64,000 nucleotides of DNA from Lysobacter terrestris (GTDB lineage: Bacteria > Pseudomonadota > Gammaproteobacteria > Xanthomonadales > Xanthomonadaceae), in the NCBI RefSeq assembly GCF_014489475.1, contig NZ_CP060820.1, positions 930,001-994,000 on the forward strand. Reading direction: 5' to 3'. Numbering within the stretch: position 1 is the stretch's first letter; every line of letters starts with the position of its first letter. Shown one piece after another: positions 36,316 to 46,400 of the stretch. The notes below the pieces were generated by a model, which saw only the letters and a list, made by a program, of their open reading frames with translations, was not told the origin of the DNA and searched no databases. A program made the translations under genes and the position numbers.

Positions 36316-37304
36316 GCCGTCGCCCGTCGCACGCTGACTTCGCCCGCATGCACGCGTTGCTCGCGGCCGTCCTCCAGCCGCAGCCGCAGCGCGCCGTCTT
36401 CGGCCACGCCCAGCGCGGTGCCCGGTTGCGTGCCGGTGGCGGCATGCAAGGTGACCGCTTCGCCCAGCAGGGCATCGAGCGCGGCGTAGCGCGGCAGGAA
36501 CGGCGCGAGGCCCTCGGCATCGAACAGGTCCAGCGCCGGCAGCAGGTGCGCCAACACTGCGGCGGCGAGGGCATTGCGCTCGGGCACGAGGCGCCCGGCG
36601 TGTCCGGCCAGACCGGCCAGGTCGCACCACGGCTGGTCGATGCCCTGGGCGAACGCGTCCGGCATGCGCACGTTGAGACCGAGCCCGATCACCGCGCGCG
36701 CGGGCCCTGCGTGTTCGCCGCTGCCCTCGATCAGCAGCCCGCCGAGCTTGCGCAGCCCGTGCGGGCCGACGTCGACCACGTCGTTCGGCCACTTCAGCCG
36801 GGCCGCGGTGAAGCCGAGCCCGTGCAGGGCTTCGGCGGTGGCGACACCGGCCACCAGGCTGAGCCCGCCCAGCCGCGCCAGGCCGCCGGCGAAGGCGCGC
36901 GACAGCGAGAGGTACAGGTGCGCGGCCAGCGGCGAAGCCCAGCTGCGGCCACGGCGGCCACGGCCGCCGGTCTGACGCTCGGCCAGCAGCACCTCGAGCC
37001 CGCCGGCGGGGCGGCGCAGCAGTTCGCTGTTGGTGGAATCGATGGACCAGGCGGCCTCGAGCCGGCCCACCCCGCGCTCGAGGGCCGGCGGCAGCGCGGC
37101 GCGGATGGCGGCGGCATCGAGCAGGTCGAGCGGCTGGGTCAGGGCATAGCCGCGCCCGGGCTGGGCGGCGATGCCGACCCCGGCCTGGCGCAGCCCCTCG
37201 ATCCGCTTCCAGACGGCCGCGCGGGTCTGGCCGGCGGCGCTGGCGAGGGCGTCCCCGGTGGCGGGGCCGCGGATCAGGTGTTCGAGCAGGGCACGATCGT
37301 CCAT
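36312..37304 (-). CDS. birA: Biotin ligase / biotin operon repressor
   Basis: 330 residues. N-terminal winged helix (about 1-65, LLEHLIRGPATGDALASAAGQ and AAVWKRIEGLR) and C-terminal biotin-protein ligase. The adenylation motif is GGRGRRGRSWASP, with WSIDSTNSELLRR and LKWPNDVV; the C-terminal SH3-like domain includes GTALGVAEDGALRLRLEDG. The bifunctional form attaches biotin to acetyl-CoA carboxylase and represses bio genes. First gene of birA-coaX-SPOR. Confidence 0.95.
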   Translation of the reverse strand: MDDRALLEHLIRGPATGDALASAAGQTRAAVWKRIEGLRQAGVGIAAQPGRGYALTQPLDLLDAAAIRAALPPALERGVGRLEAAWSIDSTNSELLRRPAGGLEVLLAERQTGGRGRRGRSWASPLAAHLYLSLSRAFAGGLARLGGLSLVAGVATAEALHGLGFTAARLKWPNDVVDVGPHGLRKLGGLLIEGSGEHAGPARAVIGLGLNVRMPDAFAQGIDQPWCDLAGLAGHAGRLVPERNALAAAVLAHLLPALDLFDAEGLAPFLPRYAALDALLGEAVTLHAATGTQPGTALGVAEDGALRLRLEDGREQRVHAGEVSVRRATA

Positions 37305-37388
37305 GCCCGGATTATGCGGGGCCGGCCCCTGCTGCAGCGCACCACAAGCCGCCCGACGAATGCAATCCCGGCGTCCCCGGGAGTGCGA

Positions 37389-37394
37389 TATAGT
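37389..37394 (+). promoter_or_regulatory. Candidate -10 element for the 37430 gene
   Basis: TATAGT in GATATAGTCC, 35 bases before the ATG at 37430. A GGGAGAGGA ribosome site follows. No clear -35 is seen. Confidence 0.45.
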
Positions 37395-37429
37395 CCGCGC
37401 GTTCCCGACTTTCCGGGAGAGGACTTCCC

Positions 37430-37696
37430 ATGCGCCGCATCGCCGTATGCCTGCTCATCCTCGCCAGCACGAGCGTTGCTGCACGCGAAAGCAAGCTCAG
37501 CGATGCCGACGGCGGCAGCTGCCCGAGCACGCGTGCGCAGTCGACGGCGACCCGCGCCCCGGATCGCGACCCGGCGTCGATGGCCCTGCCGGTGAAGAAG
37601 ACCAAGCCGAGCGCCGCGCCGAACGCCGGTGGCGGCGACGACGTGCGCCTGCCCTCGCCGCGCTGGCACCGCTTCCTGCCGGGCATGTTCCGCTAA
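37430..37696 (+). CDS. Small secreted protein, unknown
   Basis: 88 residues. Signal peptide (1-18, cleavage likely SVAA|RES). The mature part is polar, with KKTKPSAAPNAGGGDDVRLPSP and ends WHRFLPGMFR. No fold recognised; looks disordered. The next gene, mtfA, starts one base after its stop codon. Confidence 0.75.
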   Translation: MRRIAVCLLILASTSVAARESKLSDADGGSCPSTRAQSTATRAPDRDPASMALPVKKTKPSAAPNAGGGDDVRLPSPRWHRFLPGMFR

Positions 37697-37697
37697 G

Positions 37698-38441
37698 TTG
37701 CTGCGCTGGCTCCTCGGGCGACCCCCGCAACCGATAGACCCTAAGCTCTGGCGCGACATCCGCGCCGCGTTGCCGTGGGCGGCCGCACTGGATGCCGAAC
37801 GCGACGCACGCCTGGCGCGACTGGCGTCCCGCTTCCTGCACGAGAAGACCATCACGCCGATCGGCGACCTCGTCCTCGACGCGCGCGAGCGCGGCGTGCT
37901 CGCCGCCGCATGCTGCCTGCCGCTGCTCGAGTTCGGCGAGGCGGGGTTGCGCGGCTGGTCGCAGCTGATCGTCTACCCCGAAGCCTTCCGCGTGAACCGC
38001 AGCCACGTCGACGCCGCCGGCGTGCTGCACGAATGGGAAGACGAACTCATCGGCGAAGCGTGGGACATGGGCCCGCTGATCCTGTCCTGGGCCGACGTGC
38101 TGGCCGATTGCGCGGATCCGCGCGCGGGGTTCTGCGTGGCGGTGCACGAGATGGCGCACAAGGTCGACGTGCTCGACGGCGAACTCGATGGCACGCCGCC
38201 GTTGCCCGGCGCGTGGCAGCGCGGTTGGGCGCGCGACTTCCAGGCCGCGTACGACGCGCTCGTCGCCGCGGTCGATGCGGGACGCGAAACCGCGATCGAC
38301 GCCTATGCGGCGGAGGCACCGGAAGAATTCTTTGCCGTCGCCAGCGAGTACCACTTCAGCGACCCGCAGCTGCTGCGCGCGGAGATGCCCAAGGTCGCCG
38401 CACACCTGGAACGCTTCTACGGCGCCTCGCCGTTCGCCTGA
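37698..38441 (+). CDS. mtfA: MtfA-type zinc peptidase
   Basis: 247 residues from a TTG at 37698, one base beyond the preceding TAA; the frame opens earlier but inside the previous gene. The HExxH zinc site is AVHEMAHKVDVLDGELDGTPP; the third ligand is expected in the EEFFAVASEYHF helix. RDARLARLASRFLHEKTI and the block LIVYPEAFRV are family features. In E. coli MtfA binds the Mlc repressor and has aminopeptidase activity. Translation is probably coupled to the upstream secreted-protein gene, as no ribosome site precedes the TTG. Confidence 0.9.
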   Translation: MLRWLLGRPPQPIDPKLWRDIRAALPWAAALDAERDARLARLASRFLHEKTITPIGDLVLDARERGVLAAACCLPLLEFGEAGLRGWSQLIVYPEAFRVNRSHVDAAGVLHEWEDELIGEAWDMGPLILSWADVLADCADPRAGFCVAVHEMAHKVDVLDGELDGTPPLPGAWQRGWARDFQAAYDALVAAVDAGRETAIDAYAAEAPEEFFAVASEYHFSDPQLLRAEMPKVAAHLERFYGASPFA

Positions 38442-38444
38442 GCG

Positions 38445-39842
38445 TCACAGGCCCGGCGGCAACCGCGCCTCGAACCGTGCCCCGCCCAGTTCTTCCGATG
38501 CGCTGACGTCGAGCGTGCCGCGATAGGCGCGCACCAGGTCCTGCACGATCGCCAGGCCGATGCCATGGCCCTGCACGCGTTCGTCGCCGCGCACGCCGCG
38601 CTGCAGGATCAGCGCGACCTTCTCGGGCGGAATGCCGGGGCCGTCGTCATCGACCGCAACCAGCAGTCCGGGGCGGCGATTGGGTGCCTGCTCGCCCGGC
38701 TGCACGGTGAGCAAGACCCGCGAACGCGCCCACTTGAAGGCGTTCTCGAGCAGGTTGCCGAGCAGCTCCTGCAGGTCGCCGGGTTCGCCGAAGAACTGCG
38801 CGCCCGGCGCGATGTCGAACTCGCACAGCACGCCCTTGCTCGCATACACCTTCTCGAGCCCGGTCACGATCTGCTCGGCGTGCGGCTCGATCGCGATCGG
38901 CGCCGCGAACAGCTGGTGGCCCGAGCGCGCCGCGCGCGCCAGCTGGTAGGACACCATGTCGCTCATGCGGCGCAGCTGCACGTCGACTTCCTCGCGCAGC
39001 TCGGCTTCCGAACCCGGATGGTCGAGGCGCGCGCGCAGCACCGCCAGCGGCGTCTTCAGGCTGTGCGCGAGGTCGGCCAGGGTGTTGCGCTGGCGGTCGA
39101 GGTTCTCGCGCTCGCTCTCGATGAAGGCGTTGATGCTCTCGGTGAGCGGTTCCAGTTCGCGCGGGTGGCGTTCGCTCATGCGCGAGGCGACGCCGCGCTG
39201 CACGCGCTTGAGTTCGTTGATGACGTTGCGCAGCGGGCGCAGGCTCCAGCGCAGCACCACCGTCTGCAACAGCATCAGGATCAGCCCGGCGCCGCCGAGG
39301 TAGCGCCACAGCGCCGCGCGGAACACCGCCACCTGCTGGCTCAGCGCGGTGGTGTCCTCGAGGATGTAGATCGTGTACGGGAATTCCGCCTTCGCATCGC
39401 CGCCCGCGCTCCAGATGAAGCCGCGGCCGTAGCGGAACACTTCGCCCGGCGTGCCCTTGATCTGGGTCATCGGCAGCGGTCCCTCGAACGCTTCCTGGTT
39501 CGAATCGAGCATCCGCGAGGCCGGCAGCATCGGGCCCTGCGCCGAATGCGAATCCCAGTGCGCCTTGGGCAGCACCACTTCGGCGTACAGGCCGCTGCCG
39601 GGACGCTCGAAGCGCGGGTCGATGGGGTCGTAGGGCGGGATGAATTCGCCGTTGCGGGCGAAGTCGCTCTTGTCGGCGTAGGCCAGCGCGTAGTTCTCCA
39701 GGCGCTGGCGCAGGTTGTCCTTGGCGGTCTGCAGGAACGCCCGGTCCAACGCGTAGCCGGCGAGCGCGAGGAAGGCGATCAGGCCCAGGCTCGCCGCCAG
39801 CAACTGGCGGACCTGCAGCGAACGCGGCTGGCGCCAGCTCAC
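38445..39842 (-). CDS. phoQ: Sensor histidine kinase PhoQ
   Basis: 465 residues from a GTG at 39842 (GAGG seven bases upstream). Membrane segments at about 12-32 and 176-198 enclose a periplasmic sensor of about 140 residues. The phosphoacceptor is His260 in LADLAHSLKTPLAVLRARL, followed by NLLENAFKWARSRV (N box), DDGPGIPPEKVALIL and HGIGLAIVQDLVRAYRG (G boxes). The FEGPLPMTQIKGTPGEVFRYG stretch is in the sensor domain. Partner of PhoP at 39997. Separated from it by 154 bases that include a 12-bp hairpin. Confidence 0.9.
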   Translation of the reverse strand: MSWRQPRSLQVRQLLAASLGLIAFLALAGYALDRAFLQTAKDNLRQRLENYALAYADKSDFARNGEFIPPYDPIDPRFERPGSGLYAEVVLPKAHWDSHSAQGPMLPASRMLDSNQEAFEGPLPMTQIKGTPGEVFRYGRGFIWSAGGDAKAEFPYTIYILEDTTALSQQVAVFRAALWRYLGGAGLILMLLQTVVLRWSLRPLRNVINELKRVQRGVASRMSERHPRELEPLTESINAFIESERENLDRQRNTLADLAHSLKTPLAVLRARLDHPGSEAELREEVDVQLRRMSDMVSYQLARAARSGHQLFAAPIAIEPHAEQIVTGLEKVYASKGVLCEFDIAPGAQFFGEPGDLQELLGNLLENAFKWARSRVLLTVQPGEQAPNRRPGLLVAVDDDGPGIPPEKVALILQRGVRGDERVQGHGIGLAIVQDLVRAYRGTLDVSASEELGGARFEARLPPGL

Positions 39843-39870
39843 CGGCCGGCCTCGACAGGGGGCAAACGAA

Positions 39871-39904
39871 CGCTGGCGGCCGGGAGGATCATCGGCCGCC
39901 AGCG
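39871..39904. other. 12-bp perfect hairpin in the phoP-phoQ gap
   Basis: Arms 39871-39882 and 39893-39904 (CGCTGGCGGCCG) pair perfectly around a ten-base loop. It lies 28 bases upstream of the phoQ start. There is no T-tract on the minus strand. It may attenuate or stabilise phoQ mRNA and give unequal regulator/kinase levels. Confidence 0.6.
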
Positions 39905-39996
39905 TACAAAGCGCGCGCGGCGCGCGCGATCAGCACTGGTGCAAAACCCGACGCAGTCGCCGGTTGCGGCGACGGCCGGGGGTCGAACGCGCTGCG

Positions 39997-40680
39997 TCAA
40001 TCGCCGCTCCGCGGAATCGCGAAGCGGTAACCACGACCGCGCACGGTCTCGATCGGCTTGAGCGAACCGTCCGGGTCGAGCTTCTTGCGCAGGCGGCCGA
40101 TGAAGACTTCCAGCACGTTGGAGTCGCGGTCGAAGTCCTGCTGGTAGATGTGCTCGGTGAGGTCGGCCTTCGAGACCAGTTCGCCGGCGTGCATCATCAG
40201 GTACTCCAGCACCTTGTACTCGTAGCTGGTCAGGTCGACGTTGCCGCCGGCGACGCTGACGGTCTGCGCGGCGAGGTCGAGCACGACCGGGCCGCACTCC
40301 AGCGACGGCTTGCTCCAGCCCGCGGCGCGGCGCACCAGCGCGTTGATTCGCGCCAGCAGCTCCTCGACGTGGAAGGGCTTGACCAGGTAGTCGTCGGCGC
40401 CCTGCTTGAGGCCTTCGACCTTGTCCTGCCAGCTCGACCGCGCGGTCAGGATCAGCACCGGGAATTTCTTGCCTTCCTCGCGCAGGGCCTTGATCAGGTC
40501 CATGCCGGACATCTTGGGCAGGCCTAGGTCGATGATGCCGAGATCGAACGGGACCTCGCGGCCCATGTACAGGCCCTCTTCGCCGTCCTGTGCTGCGTCG
40601 ACGGCATAGCCTTCGCGCTTGAGGCGGGCGGCCAGGGTCTCACGGAGAGGGGCTTCGTCCTCGACCAGAAGAATGCGCAT
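39997..40680 (-). CDS. phoP: Response regulator PhoP
   Basis: 227 residues; AAGGAG six bases before the ATG at 40680. Receiver domain with VEDEAP, phospho-accepting Asp51 in IIDLGLPKMSGMDL and Lys100 in YLVKPF. OmpR-type DNA-binding domain from about 125 with VDLTSYEYKVLEYLMMHAGE and KKLDPDGSLKPIETVRGRGY. The whole sequence agrees with Xanthomonas PhoP from memory, with only scattered differences. In that group PhoPQ controls responses to low Mg2+ and antimicrobial peptides, and in Lysobacter antibiotic-related functions. Confidence 0.94.
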   Translation of the reverse strand: MRILLVEDEAPLRETLAARLKREGYAVDAAQDGEEGLYMGREVPFDLGIIDLGLPKMSGMDLIKALREEGKKFPVLILTARSSWQDKVEGLKQGADDYLVKPFHVEELLARINALVRRAAGWSKPSLECGPVVLDLAAQTVSVAGGNVDLTSYEYKVLEYLMMHAGELVSKADLTEHIYQQDFDRDSNVLEVFIGRLRKKLDPDGSLKPIETVRGRGYRFAIPRSGD

Positions 40681-40758
40681 GGCGGACTCCTTCAGCAGTG
40701 CGGCCGTCATTGGCCGGGTGCATTCAGGTTAGTCGTTCAGATTGTCGCTGGAACGTGT

Positions 40759-40779
40759 ACGGGGGCGCGAGGCCCCCGT
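40759..40779. terminator. Hairpin between the upstream secreted gene and phoP
   Basis: Stem 40759-40766 with 40772-40779 (ACGGGGGC arm). TTTT follows only on the plus strand; on the minus strand, which is transcribed, no T-tract follows. Possible partial terminator or attenuator before phoP. Confidence 0.4.
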
Positions 40780-40842
40780 TTTGTTCAGTTTCGTGAATCG
40801 TGGCTGATCGGTCGTGGCCGTGACTGGTCGACCGCACGGCAC

Positions 40843-41238
40843 TCAATCGTCGCGGTCGCCGTCGCGGTCCTTGGGTTCCCGCTGCCCCTGGCCGCGGCCC
40901 TGCGGGTCGTCCATGTAGACGCGGACGCGACCGCTGGAATCGACCACCTTGACCCGGTTGACGTTGCGGCCGTCGAAGGGGACGCGCTCGGCGCTGAGCA
41001 CCTGGCCGCCGGTGCGGCGCTCGACCCGGCGCACGGCATCGGACAGGGCGCGATGGTCTTCGCCGCGCTCGTGGCGCCGATCGTCCATGCGCTGGGCGCG
41101 GTCCGCCCGATCGTTCACCTGCCCGGCCCCACGATCCAGCACGCCGCCCAGGGCCGCCTGCGCCATTACCTGTCCCGCCGGCACCACGAGGGCGACGGCC
41201 AGCAGGAGGGGAGCGATGCGGGAAACGGAACGGGACAT
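40843..41238 (-). CDS. Secreted protein with short PepSY-like C-terminus
   Basis: 131 residues from the ATG at 41238. Signal peptide (about 1-27, ending VMAQA). A charged Arg/Asp/His-rich middle (NDRADRAQRMDDRRHERGEDHRALSDAV, a stretch shown here in two parts: NDRADRAQRMDD, RRHERGEDHRALSDAV) leads to VERRTGGQVLSAERVPFDGR and VNRVKVVDSSGRVRVYMDDP, which has the single beta-sheet pattern of PepSY. Such genes accompany phoPQ in Xanthomonads and may modulate PhoQ in the periplasm; that is inference. Confidence 0.75.
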   Translation of the reverse strand: MSRSVSRIAPLLLAVALVVPAGQVMAQAALGGVLDRGAGQVNDRADRAQRMDDRRHERGEDHRALSDAVRRVERRTGGQVLSAERVPFDGRNVNRVKVVDSSGRVRVYMDDPQGRGQGQREPKDRDGDRDD

Positions 41239-41296
41239 GGATTCCAAGGGCCTGTGTGCGGCAGAACGACGAGTGTGCATTCTTGGAACGAGGCAG

Positions 41297-41312
41297 TGAA
41301 TCCGGTCTGAAC
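41297..41312 (-). promoter_or_regulatory. Candidate PhoP-type direct repeat
   Basis: On the minus strand GTTCA and ATTCA are spaced by one helical turn (11 bp), in GTTCAGACCGGATTCAC. PhoP boxes of enterics are direct repeats with 11-bp period ((T/G)GTTTA-N5-(T/G)GTTTA). The site is 59 bases upstream of the secreted gene that heads the phoP cluster. Consensus in this family is not known to me. Confidence 0.3.
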
Positions 41313-41413
41313 TTTTCCTTCACATCGTGGTCGCGGTTCAGCGCGCGGCGCAGCTACGTTCAAGCCGCGTTGTCCTGCAAGCCTCGCGGTCCGCCGCGGG
41401 CACTGCCCGACGC

Positions 41414-42325
41414 TCAGAAGATCTCGCCCACGCAGCAGCGCAGCGAACCGCCGCCCGCCTCGATCGCGTCGAGCTCGACGGTGGTGACCTCGAGCCCGGC
41501 CGCGCGCAGCCGTTCGCGGTTGTCGGCCGCCAGCGCCCGTCCCGCCTGCGCGCTCATCCAGACCCGCTCCGGCGTCAGCGCGATGGCGTTGCCGACGAAG
41601 GCGGCGTGCTCGGCCTGCGAACACAGCACGGCGTGCGGCGCGTACAGCGCCGCGATGGCTTCCACCGCGTCTGCATCCGCGAACCCGCGCGGGCAGAGGA
41701 TGGCGGCCTTGCCGGCAAGCACGGCAAGCACGACGTTGGTGTGGTATTCGCCCGGCGCGAGGTCGAACAGCAGGGTCGCGCGCAGGCCGAACGCCTCGTG
41801 CATCAGCCGCGCGCCCTCCTCGTCGCAGCGTTCGGACAGGCCGCAGAAGCCCAGGCCGCGGGCGCGGTCGATCACCAGCGCGCCGGTCAGCTCGCAGGGA
41901 TGCGCCTGCGTGGACAGGTCGATCTCGGCGTAATCGAGTACGCCCGCGAAGAAACCGCGGATATCGGGACGCGCGGCTTCGCGCTGCCGCACCGCGTGGC
42001 GCATGCGACCGACGACGTAGCGGCCGGCCGCGGTGCCGAACACGTTGTTGGGGAACAACGCGTCGGGCGTGTCGGCGCGTCCGGCGAAGCACACCGTCGG
42101 CAGGTCCGCGGACAAGGCGCGGTGCAGGTCGCGGTGCTGCGCGGACGCGCGGGCCGCATCGAACCCGGCCGCCTGCGCCATGTAGCGGTTGTCCTGCGCC
42201 GACTGTTCGGCGAGGGCGAAACCGTCGGGGGCCACCAGGAAGGCCGCGCGCGCCGTCGCCGGGCCGAAATCCGCAGCGCAGCCACGGGCGAAGTCGAGGA
42301 AGGCGTGGGTATCGCGGGTGAGCAT
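41414..42325 (-). CDS. Arginine-deiminase-fold hydrolase (CtlX/amidinotransferase-like)
   Basis: 303 residues of the guanidine-group-modifying superfamily. PDALFPNNVFGTA, CGLSERCDEEGARLMHEAFGL, FDLAPGEYHTNVVLAVLAGKAA (catalytic His) and the C-terminal GGGSLRCCVGEIF with the nucleophilic Cys fit this superfamily. Close relatives are annotated citrulline-utilisation hydrolase CtlX or arginine deiminase-related; the substrate (citrulline, arginine or dimethylarginine) is not decided by sequence. It starts 4 bases after the dusA stop. Confidence 0.7.
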   Translation of the reverse strand: MLTRDTHAFLDFARGCAADFGPATARAAFLVAPDGFALAEQSAQDNRYMAQAAGFDAARASAQHRDLHRALSADLPTVCFAGRADTPDALFPNNVFGTAAGRYVVGRMRHAVRQREAARPDIRGFFAGVLDYAEIDLSTQAHPCELTGALVIDRARGLGFCGLSERCDEEGARLMHEAFGLRATLLFDLAPGEYHTNVVLAVLAGKAAILCPRGFADADAVEAIAALYAPHAVLCSQAEHAAFVGNAIALTPERVWMSAQAGRALAADNRERLRAAGLEVTTVELDAIEAGGGSLRCCVGEIF

Positions 42326-42329
42326 GGGG

Positions 42330-43334
<1,005 letters not shown>

Positions 43335-43340
43335 CCGGCA

Positions 43341-43346
43341 ATTGTA
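43341..43346 (-). promoter_or_regulatory. -10 element of dusA
   Basis: TACAAT on the minus strand with six bases to the GTG start, which puts the likely RNA start at or one base from the start codon. No Shine-Dalgarno is present, suggesting a leaderless mRNA. No -35 match. Confidence 0.45.
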
Positions 43347-43479
43347 CGGGCAGCGACCGCGTCCGCCCCCCACTCCTCATCCCCGCCGTCATCGCGCGCG
43401 CCGCGTGCCGTAACCCCAACCGGGGGATTCGAAACCAGAGACAAGGCCTCCATCATCCCGCTCGAGCACTGAGGCGAAG

Positions 43480-46400
43480 ATGAGCGCGTTACAGCATCCT
43501 CGGCGGCGTGGCATCGCCATCGGAACGGCACTGGTCCTCGTGGGGATGATCGGTTGGGCGGCCGTGCAACTGAGCGGGGAATCGTCGACGGAAGCCACGG
43601 CGGACACCACGCAACCCGAGCGCGACTGGGACCGGGTGCTGGCCGCCGCCAGCGGCGATCCACTCATCCTCGCGGCGATCCAGACCGGAGCGAACCAGAA
43701 CACGGTGATGCGCGGCGACGCCGATGCCCTCGCCGCGTTCCAGACCACCCGGCCGATCGGCGCGTTGACGGCGCTGCCGGCGCAGGGCGATCCGGTCAAG
43801 GGCACCTTCTCGCCGGTGGTGGATTGGCCGCTGGTGGGCCTGCACGCCGTGCTGACACCCGACGGCCGCGTGCTGAGCTACGGCACCACGACCACCGGCG
43901 TGCGCACCGGCTACTTCGTCTACGACGTCTGGGATCCGCAACTGGGCCTGGGCAGCGCCGCGCATGCGACGTTGCCCAATGCCACCGCGGTCGACCTGTT
44001 CTGCAATGCGCAGCTGCTGCTGCCCGACGGCAACATCGAGATGTGGGGCGGCGACGTGCTCAACGTCACCACCGGCAAGTCCTCGCTGCTGCCCAACGAC
44101 GACTCCACCCTGTTCCGTCCACTCGACAACTCGCTGGTGCGGACCGGGAAGATGTTCCGCCAACGCTGGTATGCGACGGCGACGATGTTGTCCAACGGCG
44201 AGGTCTACATCCAGGGCGGCGACGGCGGCGGCGACTTCCCCGAGGTACGCACCGGCACCGGCAATTTCCGCCTGCTGGACGGCGCCTCGACGACCTACCT
44301 GGGCACGCTCTATCCACGCAATTTCCTCGGCCCGGACGGCAAGATCTTCGGCACGCGCTACGAGGAGATGTACCGCGTCGATCCGAGCGGACACGGCTTG
44401 CTGACACGACTGGGGCAGTACACGCCGACCGCCATGGGCGCCAGTTCGACCGCGGTGATGTTCCGCCCCGGGAAGATCCTGCAGAGCGGCGGCGGCTACG
44501 ACACGCAGTTCGCCAGCCCCACCGCGCACGTGATCGACATCAACCAGCCCACGCCGGTGGTGCAGGCCGTCGCTTCGCCGCTGTATCGGCGCCACTGGGC
44601 CACCAGCACCATGCTGCCCGACGGCCGCGTGTTCCTTTCCGGCGGCAGCGTCGCGGACAACGATCCGGTCAATGGCGTCTCCTACACCAGCGAGCTCTAC
44701 GATCCGGCAGCGAACACCTGGTCGCCGGGCGCAACCGCGCAACGCATGCGCCTGTACCACTCGACCTCGCTGCTGCTGCCCGATGCCACGGTGCTGACCC
44801 TCGGCGGCGGCGCCAACGGTCCCGAGCTCAACCTCAACGCCGAGATCTACTACCCGGGCTACCTGTTCGACGCCGGCGGCGCGCCCGCGCCGCGGCCGAT
44901 CATCTCGACCGCGCCGATGACCGCCAACCCGGGCGCGACGCTCGCGATCGGCACCCCCGACCCCGCGCACATCACCCGGGTGACGCTGCTCAAGACCGGC
45001 TCGGTTACCCACTCCTTCGACATGGACCAGCGCTTCATGGAGCTGCCCTTCACCGTGTCGGGCAGCACCTTGAATGCACGGCTCCCCACCAACGCGTTCG
45101 AGACGCCGCCGGGCTTCTACATGGTGTTCGTCTTCAACAACCAGGGCGTGCCGTCCGAAGCCGCGATGCTGCGCATCAACGTGCCCGGCTCGGCGAACCT
45201 GACCGTCACCAAGGTGGTGGTGAACAACGACGGCGGCAGCAAGGTCGCATCCGACTTCGGCTTCTCGATCAACGGCGGCGCGCCGGTGGCGTTCGAAGCC
45301 GACGGCAGCAACACGCTGATCGTGTCGGCCGGTGCCTATTCGATCACCGAGCCCAGCGTCGCCGGCTATGCCGCGAGCTTCGCCAACTGCAGCGGCCTGG
45401 TGCTCGCCGCCGGTGGCAGCGCGACCTGCACCATCACCAACAACGACGTCGCGGCGGCGCCGCTGTCGACCACGGCCGAACCGGGCAAGCCGGTCTACAC
45501 CGCGGGCGAAACCGTGACCCTGTCGGCGCGCGTGCTGCAGAACGGCGCGCCGATCGCCGGCGCGCAGGTCAACTTCAACGCGCTCAAGCCGAACGGCGTC
45601 AACCGGGTGATCCTCAACGCGGTGACCAACGCCAGCGGCATCGCCACCGCGTCGTTCGTGTCCGGCACCGGTTCGAGTTCGATCGGCACCTACCAGCTCA
45701 CCGTCACCGCCACCAGCGGCAGCCTCACCGCGCAGGCCTTCGCCAGCTTCGACGTGCTCACCGCGCCGGCGACGCTCACCGTGAACAAGATCGTGGTGAA
45801 CGACAACGGCGGCAGCAAGGTGCCTTCCGAATTCACCTTCGCGGTCAACGGCGGCACGCCCCGCCTGTTCGAGTCCGACGGCAGCAACACGCTCAGCGTG
45901 CCGGCCGGCACCTACACCGTCACCGAGCCGGCGGTGGCCGGCTACGCCGCCAGCTATGCCAACTGCAGCGGCATCGTGCTCGCTGCGGGCGGCAGCGCGA
46001 CCTGCACCATCACCAACAACGACCAGGCGTCCGGCGCGCCCGCGACGCTCACCATCACCAAGGTCGTGGTGAACGACAGCGGCGGCAGCAAGGTCGCGTC
46101 CGACTTCGGCTTCTCGGTCAACGGTGGCGCGGCGGTGGCGTTCGAAGCCGACGGCAGCAACGTGCTCAGCGTGCCGGCCGGCACCTACAGCATCACCGAG
46201 CCCGCCGTCGCCGGTTATGCCGCGAGTTTCGCCAACTGCAGCGGCCTCGTCCTCGCCGGTGGCGGCGGCGCCACCTGCACCATCACCAACAACGACATCG
46301 CGCCGTCCACGCTGTCGACCACGGCCGAAACCAGCAAGCCGGTCTACGTGCGCGGCGAAACGGTGACCCTGAGTGCGCGCGTGCTCAACAACGGCGCCCC

